Shown one piece after another: positions 21,500 to 33,771 of a DNA stretch of 64,000 nucleotides. A program made the translations under genes and the position numbers. The first letter of the stretch is position 1, and the number at the start of each line of letters is the position of its first letter. The DNA comes from Yamagishiella unicocca (taxonomy: Eukaryota > Chlorophyta > Chlorophyceae > Chlamydomonadales > Volvocaceae), in contig BDSL01000094.1 in the NCBI GenBank assembly GCA_003116995.1, positions 248,001-312,000 of the forward strand, written 5' to 3'. Under the pieces are notes generated by a model, which did no database searches, had not been told where the DNA came from, and saw nothing but the letters and a program-made list of their open reading frames with translations.

Positions 21500-24400
21500 T
21501 TATTGAGACTCGGGGGGACTGCTGTCAGGGGGTGAGCCGACGTCATCAAGTGGAGGCGCTGGGTCCGATGGAACGGATGGCGGTGGTGGCGACGCTTTAG
21601 GAGGGGGTGAGGGCGATCGTTTCGGTGGGGGCGACTGCTTGGAAGTCGGCGGGGGCGGTAGCTTGGATGACGACGGTGGGGGCGATGGTGATTGCTTGGG
21701 AAGCGGCGGTGGCGACGTCGCTGCGTTGTCCTTGCACTCGCTGCTGCTGGATTGGTAGCGGCACACCTTGACAACCATTTTGGTGCCGGAATCGGTGAGG
21801 ACTGCGGGCAAGGGGGGAAGCGCGGGGTCGAGGGTACAGGGGCGGTTGGCACCTTTCATTAGGCATTTCCACCTCGTAACTACATGTACTATCCGCACTA
21901 CACCAAACCTTTCAGCAGCAGCTATCGCATTCATGGTAAACAATGGTAAACATGCATGTCCACCTCGCTCACCATCTGCGCGTACGAATAGCTTGTAGGC
22001 GGCCAGGTCCACAGTGCTTCGTTCGCCGAGGGCACCGATGATGGTTACTTTGGGATCGCCCTTGGCAACGAAGGTGTTGTCAATGTTCTGGTTGAGCTCG
22101 TGGATGTTTAGCTACAAATAAGTAGACGTCAACGCGGCGAGCGGGTGGAAAGCCAAGTCAATGCTGGGTATGTATGATCCCTCAATGGTTTTAGGGTTTT
22201 AAGGTTTCATGGGCAGACACATACAAGCGAACACATACACAAACAAGCACGCGCCCATTCAGACCCCCCCACCTTGCGGTCAAACTGGGCCTCCAAATCC
22301 TTGTCGCCGCCACCCTTCCCGCGTAGGGCCAAGTAGACATTCCTGCATTGAGGAAGAGGTCCATCCGTTTAATCGCTCGCCAAGCCGGCATTAGGGCACT
22401 CGCCATCATACCATGAGCTGGCGATGCAGCCCATGCACGGCAATCAAGCGAGCGACGCCCCACTGCATGAGCACGCAACATTACGCACGCTGGCTTACTT
22501 CTTGTACGCCGTGCCCATCCAGTTGGGCTGGATCTTGATCATGGCCTTGTTCGCGCCTAGGAAGGTGGCCGGCAGCGTGTACGTCTTGAAGGCCTTCTCG
22601 GGCAAGGTGGTGGTGTTGAGCTGGTCGAGCACCGTGGCCCAACCCAGGCGCCAAAGCTCCGGTGCGCTGGGGCAGCTGTTGCCAGAACCCATAGACGTGG
22701 AGTAATCGTCGTACTCGACGCCAGCCTTCCACCCGTGGTAGATGCCCAAGTTGTGGAGGCTCTCCTGCAAAACGGTGCCCTTGTTGTAGACACCCTGCAC
22801 GTACGTAGGGTAACCGATGCCATTTTTAATGCACAGCTAATAAGCAATATCGCTGCTCAATGGGTGGCTGGATGTCTGGATGGAGCGGAGGCAGGTACAT
22901 TTATTTTATTCAATCGGGAGGCGGCGGATCGCTCGATCGACTTGTGCGGCGTCAACTAACAATAACGGCTATTAGTAACAAGCAGCTAATAACCAACTCA
23001 CGTAGTCGTCCGGGGTGTACCAGGTCTGCGTTCCGGGCAGCTCGGCCAGGCCCACCCAGCCGCACGTGTTCGCCATGCCAGTTGGAATGACGTAGGAGAA
23101 GTGGGTGAAGGCTCCGACGACGGCTGCGGCAGATGACGGCGTGGCAAGCAGAGTGAGCACGGGGGGCAGCAGTTGTTGGACTGAGCGATCGATCAAGCTA
23201 GTCAGCAAATGCCGCCATAAATTATCGACATGATCGTCCGGACAGCGCCACACAACTATCTCCTTCAATTACCCCGCATTTCCTGAGCACACCGTACATT
23301 CCAATCCTCTGAACCCCTTACCCGCGCCGAGCTGCTTCACGGCCGCTGCGCGCGCCGCCGATGCCATGGCGTCCTCGTCGCACTGCTGGATGGACGAGCT
23401 GCACGACACCGGCGTGCCGATTACCTGTCAAAGGACAAGGTGGCATTACTGAGACGTCCAGTGAAAAACACTCTATTACTACGGCGTGGCCCGACGTGGC
23501 CGTGTCCTGGCAACTGAGGTTCATCAAATATTATGCGACTACCGCCCACCTTGACGGACTCGTACACCACTTTGTTGTAGCTGCAGTTTCGAAGGAAGTT
23601 GGCGTAGCCGGCTGAACCTAGGTATGCCTCCTGCACCGCAGAGACCTGCGAGGGAGGAAGTATTGAAACATGGTTATGGGCTGCGCACAGCCGCAAGGAT
23701 GCTAGTCGGCTCCAGCCATGTACCAAGGCGGCCGCCTTGACTCTCACACTGCACCTGAGCCCCCGATCGGGTGCAGCCGCCGCCACTGAGGCTGATGACC
23801 ATCACCAGCAGGCGCATCGACAGGTCGGATGACTTCACGAAGGAAGCTGCCTTCGTGATGATGGCGTCGGACACCTTGCTGCAGCTGGTCGGCTGGTCCA
23901 CCAGGGGCGTGCATTTCTGGGAACGGGGCAGGCAGGGCAGAAGCGTAATAAGGTCGTTTCCATATTTTTCAGGTGGTTCGGAGCAAAGTCGTTGAGTCAT
24001 GACGCAGGTGCCCACCTTGCTTTCAAAGGACTGCGCGGTTCAAACGAAAGCGAGCACGCTTCCACCTACCAGTGAGATGGTGCTTCCGGCCGGTATGGCC
24101 GCACCCGAGGAGTCGAGGGGCTGCGCGGGCAGCTTGTAGGTGACACCGGCTCCGGTGGCCAGTGTCCACAGGTCCTTGATGTGCGCATCCTTAAAGATCA
24201 GCTTGCCCTGCTCAGCGCACAGAGGGAGACAAGAGGGGGAACGAGGGCTGTTGACAACCGTTTAAAGCTTTGAACTACGGCACGTAACAGGTGCACGCAC
24301 TCACTACCCGCTTCATGGAGTTGCGCAATGATTGCAGTAGTGCAGCGACTGGTTGCGCGCCTCCTCGGCACCTGCTGAAACCGGTCTACCACAATTTGCA

Positions 24401-25350
24401 TGTTGAGCTCATCGTCACACGCACCTCCAGTTTCGTAACCGTAGGTGCTGCCAGAATGACCCTCGCCGCCGCAACACCGTTCATCATCAGCGGCAGTATC
24501 GCAACCAGGAGCGCCACCAGGCTAGGTGCTGACCGCGAGGGTTGGGTCTCGCGTTGCCCGCTGCAGGTCATCGTTCAAGAGTCCTGCGTCACAAACAAGG
24601 TGGAGCGTGGGCCATTTCATGTTGTTCAGTTTAGATTAACTCATCCTAGGTTACTTGCCCGCGGTCCTGTGGGCCCGGCCGTCACTGGGACGGTTTCTCG
24701 TTGGGCCGAGGTGCGTTGAGTCAGTCGGTCGCAAGCCAAACATAACACGACGGAATTCATGTACAGAATTTTGTCGTGAACGCTAGCAGCACATTAACGT
24801 CCCGCTGGGCGGTTCATCGCTGGACGGGTCGTCGCGTACGGACTAGACGACATGCAGGCGTTGCCGCACAGAGACGCTAGCATGACGTCTTTTGACGTGA
24901 GAAGAATGTGGCGTACGCAACACTATTGCGTTCACTTAGCAACCACTGCATGGCGCGGCGTGTCTAGGGCTGACTACACCTGTAGGTACAATGCGTACCT
25001 CGTACAGTGAGCTCCTCGGAACTAGCCGCCAGCAGCCTTGCAACTTTGGTAGGTGAGGTCTTGGGAAAATTGTACAAATCGCAACTTAAAAGACCAAGCG
25101 CATGGGTGGTGGTAGCGATGACGAAGTTGTCGACTTTGTCTGAGTGGACTGGTGCCAGGTTGACGCAAGTTGATAAAGATAGTTAACAATGCAATATATG
25201 CAAAAGGCAACGTAAACACGGTACCTGCAGTCGCGATTGAAGACGGGCGGGAGCAGCCAGCAGCAAAAGAGTGACTTGCTACATACTCCTTCTGAACTCG
25301 GCGGGATGTTATGGCAAGCAGAAGGCCACTGGAAGCACAAAGTACAGCTT
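21045..25350 (-). repeat. Left arm of a large inverted repeat (with 29910-34225)
   Basis: The whole M11 copy 1 with its introns, about 0.8 kb of upstream and 0.45 kb of downstream sequence reads, on the minus strand, like 29910-34225 on the plus strand. Divergence is higher outside the gene, for example around 25030-25340. The arms are separated by about 4.5 kb. Confidence 0.88.
21500..24571 (-). CDS. Gametolysin/VMP-like metalloprotease (peptidase M11), copy 1
   Basis: Exons on the minus strand: 24571-24425, 24207-24070, 23916-23755, 23645-23550, 23424-23322, 23123-23002, 22794-22499, 22342-22273, 22111-21973, 21801-21500, all phases closing, 524 residues. The start ATG leads a signal peptide (hydrophobic SLVALLVAILPLMMNGVAAA). 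A prodomain-like segment follows, with WTLATGAGVTYKLP. The catalytic region carries QESLHNLGIYH (Gln266, Glu267, His270, His276), then a Met-turn-type YDDYSTSMGSG and a Cys-rich APELWRLGW segment, the order seen in M11. In Volvox VMPs the usual His of HExxH is likewise Gln. The C-terminus (about 455-524) is a SPPP/KPSPPP tail typical of hydroxyproline-rich matrix proteins. It is expected to be secreted and to act on cell wall or matrix glycoproteins. It is inverted relative to copies 2 and 3. Confidence 0.9.
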
Positions 25351-27980
25351 CGGTTACGTTGCAAATGACATGGTATGTAAATCCGCTGTTTTTGTGGAGC
25401 AAGTATGCAGTTCATGCGCTTCCGGTTTTGGTTGCAGAAACACTGCGACAACGCAAAGCAAGATGGACGCGACCGGCGAATGCAGTATGGAATAAGAGGA
25501 AGCCGGGAAAAGGAACGGTGGATCAGTTATGGCGATACATACAGCGGCATCAGGGACGATATAACGGTGATGCAGGGAAGGGATGCGACCGAGGGTGTCA
25601 GTACGGCACTTGGTAACACGTTTCACTTCCGCCCACCGCAACTCTTCCACCCTTCTTTCCATCCGCCGAACATAGTCACAGCCCTGGCTGCTCCAGCATC
25701 AACTACACCGCTGCCCAATCGCCGTACCGCTTTCTGCCATCCCATTTGCAAACTGCCAATGCATCGCGTCCCGCCCTGCCTTGCCCCGCCTCAGCACAAT
25801 AGGCCCCAGCCCCAAACCAGACCTCTTGCCCACCCGCAAGGCGGATTCGTGCTGCCCACGTTGTTGAGCAGCCTCAGTGCGGACGCCCGGTGCCGCGCGC
25901 AGGCGCAGGTGCAACCTAGACCTAGAAGGCCTGCTCGCAGGTAGGCCGCCTCTGTGTCCGGGCACGGAGGAAAACGCCGCCACTATATCCTGAGAGGGGG
26001 GCCGGTGGGAGACGGGGGAAGAGCTGGGTTGCACGTAGACCGGAAGCAATCATATGGGGGCACAGAATGTGAGGAGAGCGGAGACATGCAGGATGGTTGC
26101 TTTCGGAGGGTGGTTCCTGGAGCCTGGCTGCGGTGAGCACCACGCCACGCGCCCGGACAACCGCCGCGCAAAGAGGCCGCTGAAGCGTGTGGCCATCAGG
26201 GCAAAAACGCAACTGCTTAACCAGCGGAAACGTGGCCAGCGAGGGTGGAGCGAAACACCGAACACGTCAACGATTTCCCGCCCCGCCTTACCATGAGCGC
26301 CGCCGTCGCAACTGATCGCCATGAGGCCCATACCGCGCCTGCCATAGCATCTTAGTGACGGCGGCTGTCTTCAGTGCGGGACGGGGCGGCCGGAGGATGC
26401 GGGAGCAGCCACCAGAGTAAGTGTTACGGGGCACATGCTAATGCATCTGGCTCCGGCAGCAGAAGCAACTCCATCGGTCCCACGTGGCCACCGCTGGGAG
26501 CAGGAGAGGTTTTGCGAACAGTATGCATCGGGCGACATGTTGTGCGCGCATGATACCGTATTCTTCAAGCTTTTAAGATCGCTATTCCTGCAGAGCCCTG
26601 ACGGGTCCCAGCTGTTCTGATTGCGCTGAACGACGCCAAATCATCTTTGATTCATCCTCAGCCGCGGCCATTGTCTTATGGCCAGCGTGGACAAACGTCA
26701 AGAGCAGGAACGTAGAGCAAGTCATGTTTTGAAGCAGTATTATAGGTCATAGAATGATGTAGCTGAGAGGCTTGATGGCTTGTGAAAAAGGCAAGCGCGA
26801 TGCACGATGCCAGTTCAAATATCGGAACTCCGGAAGGCCAACCGTCTAGTCGTAACACGTAAAAGGCATGAAACTAGACATGAACAATGCAAAAATAGTA
26901 TACTACAGTCGCCGTGCCGTGAGCTGGTAATGTCCCCTGTCGAATAGAGGCAAGCCTGTCTGGACCTGGTGATAGGAAGACAGGAAGCGTAGGATTATTG
27001 CCTCTGTCATTATATTGGAGCAGCGTTTAGAAAGGGAATATAACCAATGGGTGCTTTCCTAGACGCGTCAGCGACGAGCTGCTGGAACTACAGCCGACGG
27101 ATGGTAAGGTGACCAGCAAATTTGACCTTTTCAGCGAAGACCTGAATCCTGGCACAAGGACTAGATGCCGGCCAACACCAGCGGCGAGATGGTGCTCGCT
27201 CCAAACAACTCAAGGTCCCGGTCGTGGCTTCGGGCGTCTGCGTTCGGCATACAGAGCTTCCATGAGTGAGGTGTTATGGGGTGTTGGGAGGCTGGGGGTT
27301 GGTGGGAGGGGCCAGGGGCATACTCAATGTGGAAAGTGGCGGCTTGTACCAGAGCGGCAAGATGAGAATGAAACAGAGCCATGCGCGCCCAACATCTACT
27401 AGCACCCGCGCGCCCTGCTCCCAGCACCCTTGCAGCGCAAGCCCGAGGCAACGCTTCAACGCCCCACCTCTCATCCTACAGGTCCTGGGCGGGAGGGTGT
27501 TGAGGCGCCTGGTGGAAGCCCGGGACCTGTACGGCAGTGCAAAGCGGCCCTAGGCCCGCTACGAGGTGGTGAGGAGGTTCCAAGCTGTTGGAGGCCACGG
27601 ACGAAGTTTCGCTATACCGCTGGTTGGCGAAGCATGTGCTGAAGTGTGGGATGTGGGTTTCCTGGCGATCCCCTGGGTCCGGGCACGTCAGCATTGCTCG
27701 CCATGGAAGACATGTTTTGCGGAGTGGAGTCGCCAGGACCTAATTTTCCTTTCCTATACCCCAGCACCATTGGCATTGCATGTTGGAGCCAGGAATTTCT
27801 CGCCCGCCTCAGGAAGGAACGATGTCGTGAGACTGGTGGGAGCCACAGCTGGACTGGGATGGACGAGCACGATCCCGGTGCCGCCGGCGGCGGGCTGCCG
27901 CCGGGCTGGCCGCCGCCGTGTCTGTGTTGCCGACGAAGCTGCCGCAGCCGCCCTGCCGTGTACGGTGACGGCGTCATGCA

Positions 27981-28035
27981 GCAGTCACCGCAACCCTCCA
28001 CACGAGATCAGCGTGTGGAGGATTGCGGTGACTGC
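27981..28035. repeat. Near-perfect inverted repeat (24-25 bp arms, 7-nt loop)
   Basis: The left arm begins GCAGTCACCGCAACCCTCCA and the right arm ends GGATTGCGGTGACTGC. The arms pair with a single C/A mismatch on one strand, which is G-U if the other strand is transcribed. The loop is AGATCAG. Confidence 0.92.
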
Positions 28036-28392
28036 AGCCAGCAGTAAGACTCACGGCACGTAGCGCCCCGCCCTCCACCACGGCCCGTCGTGAAACACCT
28101 CGCGCATAACGCCAATGGCCGCCGCCTCCTGCATACCAGCGCCTTTGCTTGGTACGTGGTGTTGTACCCCGTATGGACACGTTTCCAACCGATCGGGGTA
28201 ATTAGGGGTTCGAGACCCCTTTTTTACAGATTTTGCGCCCTTACTTCCAACTTGCGGCGCTCTGGAAGTGTGGTTGCTATGCTAGCGTTCCTGCTGACGG
28301 GTGATCGTATGCCTGGCAGCGCGCGGATGCACACAGGACGCCTTTTTTCGTGGTTAGGGGTGCCTCCGAGGGTCTGCCTGGTTTCAGTTCTC

Positions 28393-28434
28393 GTGGTGGT
28401 GGTGGTGGTGGTGGTGGTGGTGGTTGCCTCTACC
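28393..28434. repeat. (GTG)n microsatellite, about 14 units
   Basis: An uninterrupted GTG/GGT run in the spacer between the M11 inverted arms, outside any supported gene. Confidence 0.95.
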
Positions 28435-28846
28435 GTTTGGTGGCCCCTTGCGGTCGTACCCCTTACGAAGTGTCGTATTGGTACTTTCTGTGCATGTTGT
28501 TTCCACAGAGAGCGAACTGAGGGAACATGAAAGTGAGCGAGGAGGAGCTCCGTGGACATGATAGCCGGCTCTGTGCCCGAGCGCGCCCACTGTTTCGACA
28601 CCAAGACCCCCAAGACCTGCTGCTGTTCCAGAGGCCAACTGAGATGCGAGCATGCCGCGCATGGCAACCATGTTAGGTATTGCGCCTCTGCTATCCATCA
28701 GCGTTATGACGCCGCACCAATCACACCTGGCGCGATATAGGCAGGTGATGGTCCAATGGCATGTCAGGGCTATCTACACCCGCCGGATCCCCGTACACAT
28801 CACATGTGGCAATTGTGCGGCACGCACGGCACTTCGTATTTGGGCG

Positions 28847-29136
28847 GCTAGAGGCGTGGCGTGCGTGCGGTGTGAAGCCATAAGTGCCGAGGGTTGCCTT
28901 TGCCGGTATTTTACAGCCACCTATTTTGGGGTTGCACGGGCTGATTGTGTTCAAAAGGCAAGCAATGTAACACGGCAGCTGCACGAGCGCCGCTAGCCGC
29001 GTTCATCTTGCTGTGCGTTGCCTCCGGTGTTTGCCTGCAAACCCAGATTGCGTCATTCTGGCTCACTCGGATTTGCTCCGTGGCAAACCAAGCCGGCCGC
29101 GTCTATGATGCATGTGCGCTAAGGGAAATCAGCGGA
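28847..29136 (+). repeat. 290-bp repeat, copy alpha
   Basis: The first of three copies sharing GCTAGAGGC.TGGCGTGC, TTGCC TTTGCCGG.TTTTACA, AGGCAAGCAATGTAACACGG and GTTTGCCTGCAAACCCAGAT. It is the most diverged copy and lies just left of the tandem M11 units. Confidence 0.85.
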
Positions 29137-29360
29137 GGTGATTCTGTATCCTGGCTGGGGCCAGTATAATGAGATATGTCAGGGAATATGGCAGACATGG
29201 AAGCCATCCTTGGTCACACCCTTGAGCCCTTTTACAGGGTATTTCCGCTCATATTCTCCACACGTCGGATGTCATTACTAACCTACCTGCCCAGAAGTAC
29301 TAGGTGCAGGGGTGACACGGGCGCAAGCTTAAATCTGGTTTGTGCAGGCATCCTCCGGGG

Positions 29361-29644
29361 GCTAGAGGCATGGCGTGCACGAGGTATGACGCATAAGTGC
29401 CGAGGATTGCATTTGCCGGTATTTTACATTGGGAATGCAACGGCTGGTTGCATTCAGAAGGCAAGCAATGTAACACGGCAACCGCGCGAGCGCAGCTAGC
29501 CGCGCTCACCTTAAGCAAGCTTGCTTTGCGTTGTCTCTGGTGTTTGCCTGCAAACCCAGATTGCGTCATCCTGACTCGCTCTGGGATTTGCTCCGTGACA
29601 AACGTATATGATGCACGTGCGCCTAAGAGAAAGCAGCGGACGTG
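29361..29644 (+). repeat. 290-bp repeat, copy beta (left edge of tandem unit A)
   Basis: It shares long identical blocks with copy gamma at 35612 (GGGAATGCAACGGCTGGTTG, AGGCAAGCAATGTAACACGG, TATATGATGCACGTGCGCCT). It marks the left boundary of the first direct repeat unit. Confidence 0.9.
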
Positions 29645-30696
29645 TTTTTTTGTCATGTGCGAAGCAACCGACGCGGTGTGGCAGGGTGTGGCGGGCGCTA
29701 TCCCCGACCACAAATGCCTAACGATGTTCACTCGTTACATTTCCGGCGGCTCCCTGGGGCCCGATATAACGATAAACATTATTCACAGGATACCATTTGC
29801 TGTCTAATGAAAGTCGCAGGTCTACCGAACGGTGTATGTCCGGCGGCGGCGGCGGTCGAATCTGCCATGCCAAGGATTGAAGTGCTTGAGGCAAAGATGC
29901 ATGTCGAAGCCCATGCTTCTAGTGGCCTTCTATTTGCCAAACACTCGGCCGAGTGCAGAAGGAGTATGTAGCAAAGTTTACTCTTTTTGCTGCTGGCTAC
30001 TCCCACCCATCTTCAGTCCTTACTACATGTACTGCTGTATGTACGTTGCCTTTTGCATATAAAGCTGTGTCAATTATCCTTCTGAATTGTATCAACTTCA
30101 TACTAATCAACCCTGACTTGAGTCGTCATCGCGACGCGACCATCACAGCGCAGCCCGCATTCTCGATGCGCTTGGTCTGATAGGTGCGCTCAACAACATA
30201 GTCCACCTACAGAGGTCTCACTTACAGAAGGCTGCTGGCGGCTAGTTCTTAAGAGCTTTGATTGAGGTATGTATCGTACCTGCAGGTGCAGACGTGCAGT
30301 CCGCCCCTGTTCGCCCGGCTCACAATTAGATGACTGCAGAGTGAACGGCAATATTGATTCCTATGCCATATTGCTCTCATATCATAAGGTGTCATGTTAG
30401 CGTCTCAATGCGACGATGCTGTCCAGTCCGTACGCGACGAACCGTCCAGCGATGAACCGTCCCATTGGAAGTTGTTGTCATGCTAGCCTTCAAGACTAAT
30501 ATACGTACATGGATTCCGTCAGTTATGCTTGTCTTGTGACCGGCTGACCCAACGCACCTCGGCCCAACGAGAAACCGTCTCAGTGACGGCCGGGCCCACA
30601 GGACCGCGGGCAAGTAACCTAGGATGAGTTCATCTAAACCGAACAACATGAAATGGCCCACGTTCCACCTTGTTTGTGACGCAGGACTCTTGAACG

Positions 30697-33600
30697 ATGA
30701 CCTGCAGCGGGCAACGCGAGGCCCGACCCTCGCGGTCAGCACCTAGCCTGGCGGCGCTCCTGGTTGCGATACTGCCGCTGGTGATGAACGGTGTTGCGGC
30801 GGCGAGGGTCATTCTGGCAACACCTACGGTTACGAAACTGGAGGTGCGTGTGACGATGAGCTCAACATGCAAATTGTGGTAGACAGGTTTCAGCAGGTGC
30901 CGAGGAGGCGCGCAACCAGTCGCTGCACTACTGCATCATTGCGCAACTCCATGAAGCGGGTAGTGAGTGCGTGCACCTGTTACGTGCCGTAGTTCAAAGC
31001 TTTAAACGGTTGTCAACAGCCCTCGTTCCCCCTCTTGTCTCCCTCTGTGCGCTGAGCAGGGCAAGCTGATCTTTAAGGATGCGCACATCAAGGACCTGTG
31101 GACACTGGCCACCGGAGCCGGTGTCACGTACAAGCTGCCCGCGCATCCCCTCGACTCCTCGGGTGCGGCCATACCGGCCGGAAGCACCATCTCACTGGTA
31201 GGTGGAAGCGTGCTCGCTTTCGTTTGAACCGCGCAGTCTTTTGAAAGCAAGGTGGGCACCTGCGTCATGACTCAACAACTTTGCTCCGAACCACCTGAAA
31301 AATATGGAAACGACCTTAACCCTTTTCTGCCCTGCCTGCCCCGTTCCCAGAAATGCACGCCCCTGGTGGACCAGCCGACCAGCTGCAGCAAGGTGTCCGA
31401 CGCCATCATCACGAAGGCAGCTTCCTTCGTGAAGTCATCCGACCTGTCGATGCGCCTGCTGGTGATGGTCATCAGCCTCAGTGGCGGCGGCTGCACCCGA
31501 TCGGGGGCTCAGGTGCGGTGTGAGAGTCGAGGCGGCCGCCTTGGTACATGGCTGGAGCCGACTAGCATCCTTGCGGCTGTGCGCAGCCCATAACCATGCT
31601 TCAATACTTCCTCCCTCGCAGGTATCTGCGGTGCAGGAGGCATACCTAGGTTCAGCCGGCTACGCCAACTTCCTTCGAAACTGCAGCTACAACAAAGTGG
31701 TGTACGAGTCCGTCAAGGTGGGCGGTAGTCAAATAATATTTGATGAACCTCAGTTGCCAGGACACGGCCACGTCGGGCCACGCCGTAGTAATAAAATGTT
31801 TTTCACTGGACGTCTCAGTAATGCCACCTTGCCCTTTGACAGGTAATCGGCACGCCGGTGTCGTGCAGCTCGTCCATCCAGCAGTGCGACGAGGACGCCA
31901 TGGCATCGGCGGCGCGCGCAGTGGCCGTGAAGCAGCTCGGCGCGGGTAAGGGGTTCAGAGGATTGGAATGTACGGTGTGCTCAGGAAATGCGGGGTAATT
32001 GAAGGAGATAGTTGTGTGGCGCTGTCCGGACGATCATGTCGATAATTTATGGCGGCATTTGCTGACTAGCTTGATCGATCGCTCAGTCCAACAACTGCTG
32101 CCCCCCGCGCTCACTCTGCTTGCCACGCCGTCATCTGCCGCAGCCGTCGTCGGAGCCTTCACCCACTTCTCCTACGTCATTCCAACTGGCATGGCGAACA
32201 CGTGCGGCTGGGTGGGCCTGGCCGAGCTGCCCGGAACGCAGACCTGGTACACCCCGGACGACTACGTGAGTTGGTTATTAGCTGCTTGTTACTAATAGCC
32301 GTTACTGTTAGTTGACGCCGCACGCACGCACAAGTCGATCGAGCGATCCGCCGCCTCCCGATTGAATAGGATAATGATGTATCTGCCTCCGTTCCATCCA
32401 GACACCCAGCAACCTATCAGACATCGATATTGCTTATTAGCTGTGCATTAAAAATGGCATCGGTTACCCTACGTACGTGCAGGGTGTCTACAACAAGGGC
32501 ACCGTTTTGCAGGAGAGCCTCCACAACTTGGGCATCTACCACGGGTGGAAGGCTGGCGTCGAGTACGACGATTACTCCACGTCTATGGGTTCTGGCAACA
32601 GCTGCCCCAGCGCACCGGAGCTTTGGCGCCTGGGTTGGGCCACGGTGCTCGACCAGCTCAACACCACCACCTTGCCCGAGAAGGTCTTCAAGACGTACAC
32701 GCTGCCGGCCACCTTCCTAGGCGCGAACAAGGCCATGATCAAGATCCAGCCCAACTGGATGGGCTCGGCGTACAATAAGTAAGCCAGCGTGCGTAATGTT
32801 GCGTGCTCATGCAGTGGGGCGTCGCTCGCTTGAGTGCCGTGCATGGGCTGCATCGCCAGCTCATGGGATGATGGCGAGTGCCCTAATGCCGGCTTGGCGA
32901 GCGAATAAACGGATGGACCTCTTCCTCATGGACCTCCCTCCAATGCAGGAATGTCTACTTGGCCCTACGCGGGAAGGGTGGCGGCGACAAGGATTTGGAG
33001 GCCCAGTTTGATCGCAAGGTGGGCGGGCCTGAATGGGCGCGTGCTTGTATGTGTCTGCCCATGAAACCCTAAAACCCTAAAACCATTGAGGGATCATACA
33101 TACCCAGCATTGACTTGGCTTTCCACCCGCTCGCCGCGTTGACGTCTACTTATTTGTAGCTAAACATCCACGAGCTCAACCAGAACATTGACAACACCTT
33201 CGTTGCCAAGGGCGATCCCAAAGTAACCATCATCGGTGCCCTCGGCGAGCGAAGCACTGTGGACCTGGCCGCCTACAAGCTATTCGTACGCACAGATGGT
33301 GAGCGAGGTGGACATGCATGTTTACCATTGTTTACCATGAATGCGATAGCTGCTGCTGAAAGGTTTGGTGTAGTGCGGGTAGTACATGTAGTTACGAGGT
33401 AGAAATGCCTAATGCAAGGTGCCAACCGTCCCTGTACCCTCGACCCCGCGCTTCCCCCCTTGCCCGCAGTCCTCACCGATTCCAGCACCAAAATGGTTGT
33501 CAAGGTGTGCCGCTACCAATCCAGCAGCAGCGAGTGCAAGGACAACGCAGCGACGTCGCCACCGCCGCTTCCCAAGGGATCACCATCGCCCCCACCGTCG

Positions 33601-33771
33601 TCATCCAAGCTACCGCCCCCGCCAACTTCCAAGCCGTCGCCACCACCGAAACGATCGCCCTCACCCCCTCCTAAAGCGTCGCCACCACTGCCATCCGTTC
33701 CATCGGACCCAGCGCCTCCACTTGATGACGTCGGCTCACCCCCTGACAGCAGTCCCCCCCAGTCTCAATAA
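30697..33771 (+). CDS. Gametolysin/VMP-like metalloprotease (peptidase M11), copy 2
   Basis: Exons: 30697-30843, 31060-31197, 31351-31512, 31622-31717, 31843-31945, 32144-32265, 32483-32778, 32949-33018, 33160-33298, 33470-33771, 524 residues, no internal stop. It has the same layout as copy 1: signal peptide, prodomain-like region, catalytic QESLHNLGIYH at 266-276, Met-turn-type motif about 15 residues on (Met291), and a Pro-rich tail. Differences from copy 1 are a few substitutions, such as AR for TQ near residue 9, LP-HPLDSS for LP-QPLDSS in exon 2, and V for A in PEKVFKT. TGTAA signals at 34531 and 34545 lie about 760 nt past the stop, a typical algal 3' UTR length. The family cleaves matrix or wall glycoproteins with a metal cofactor. 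The Gln form of the motif suggests a VMP-type rather than classical gametolysin enzyme. Confidence 0.9.

Larger units (their letters stand above)
25351..28846. other. Spacer between inverted repeat arms, no gene supported
   Basis: No splice-consistent gene was found. It holds a perfect-looking hairpin (27981-28035), a GTG microsatellite (28393-28434), a T-arm-like stem-loop (28204-28225) and a possible broken coding fragment around 27480-27650. Open frames on both strands between 25.6 and 26.3 kb lack family features. Confidence 0.45.

Noticed and set aside
28527..28676. Small plus-strand frame with ATG (49 codons)
   Set aside because: There is no similarity, no conserved copy in the duplicated units and no splice or promoter support.
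29340..30690. CRISPR-like or phage features
   Set aside because: The repeats here are parts of the large tandem duplication, with no regular spacer structure, and the genome is eukaryotic.
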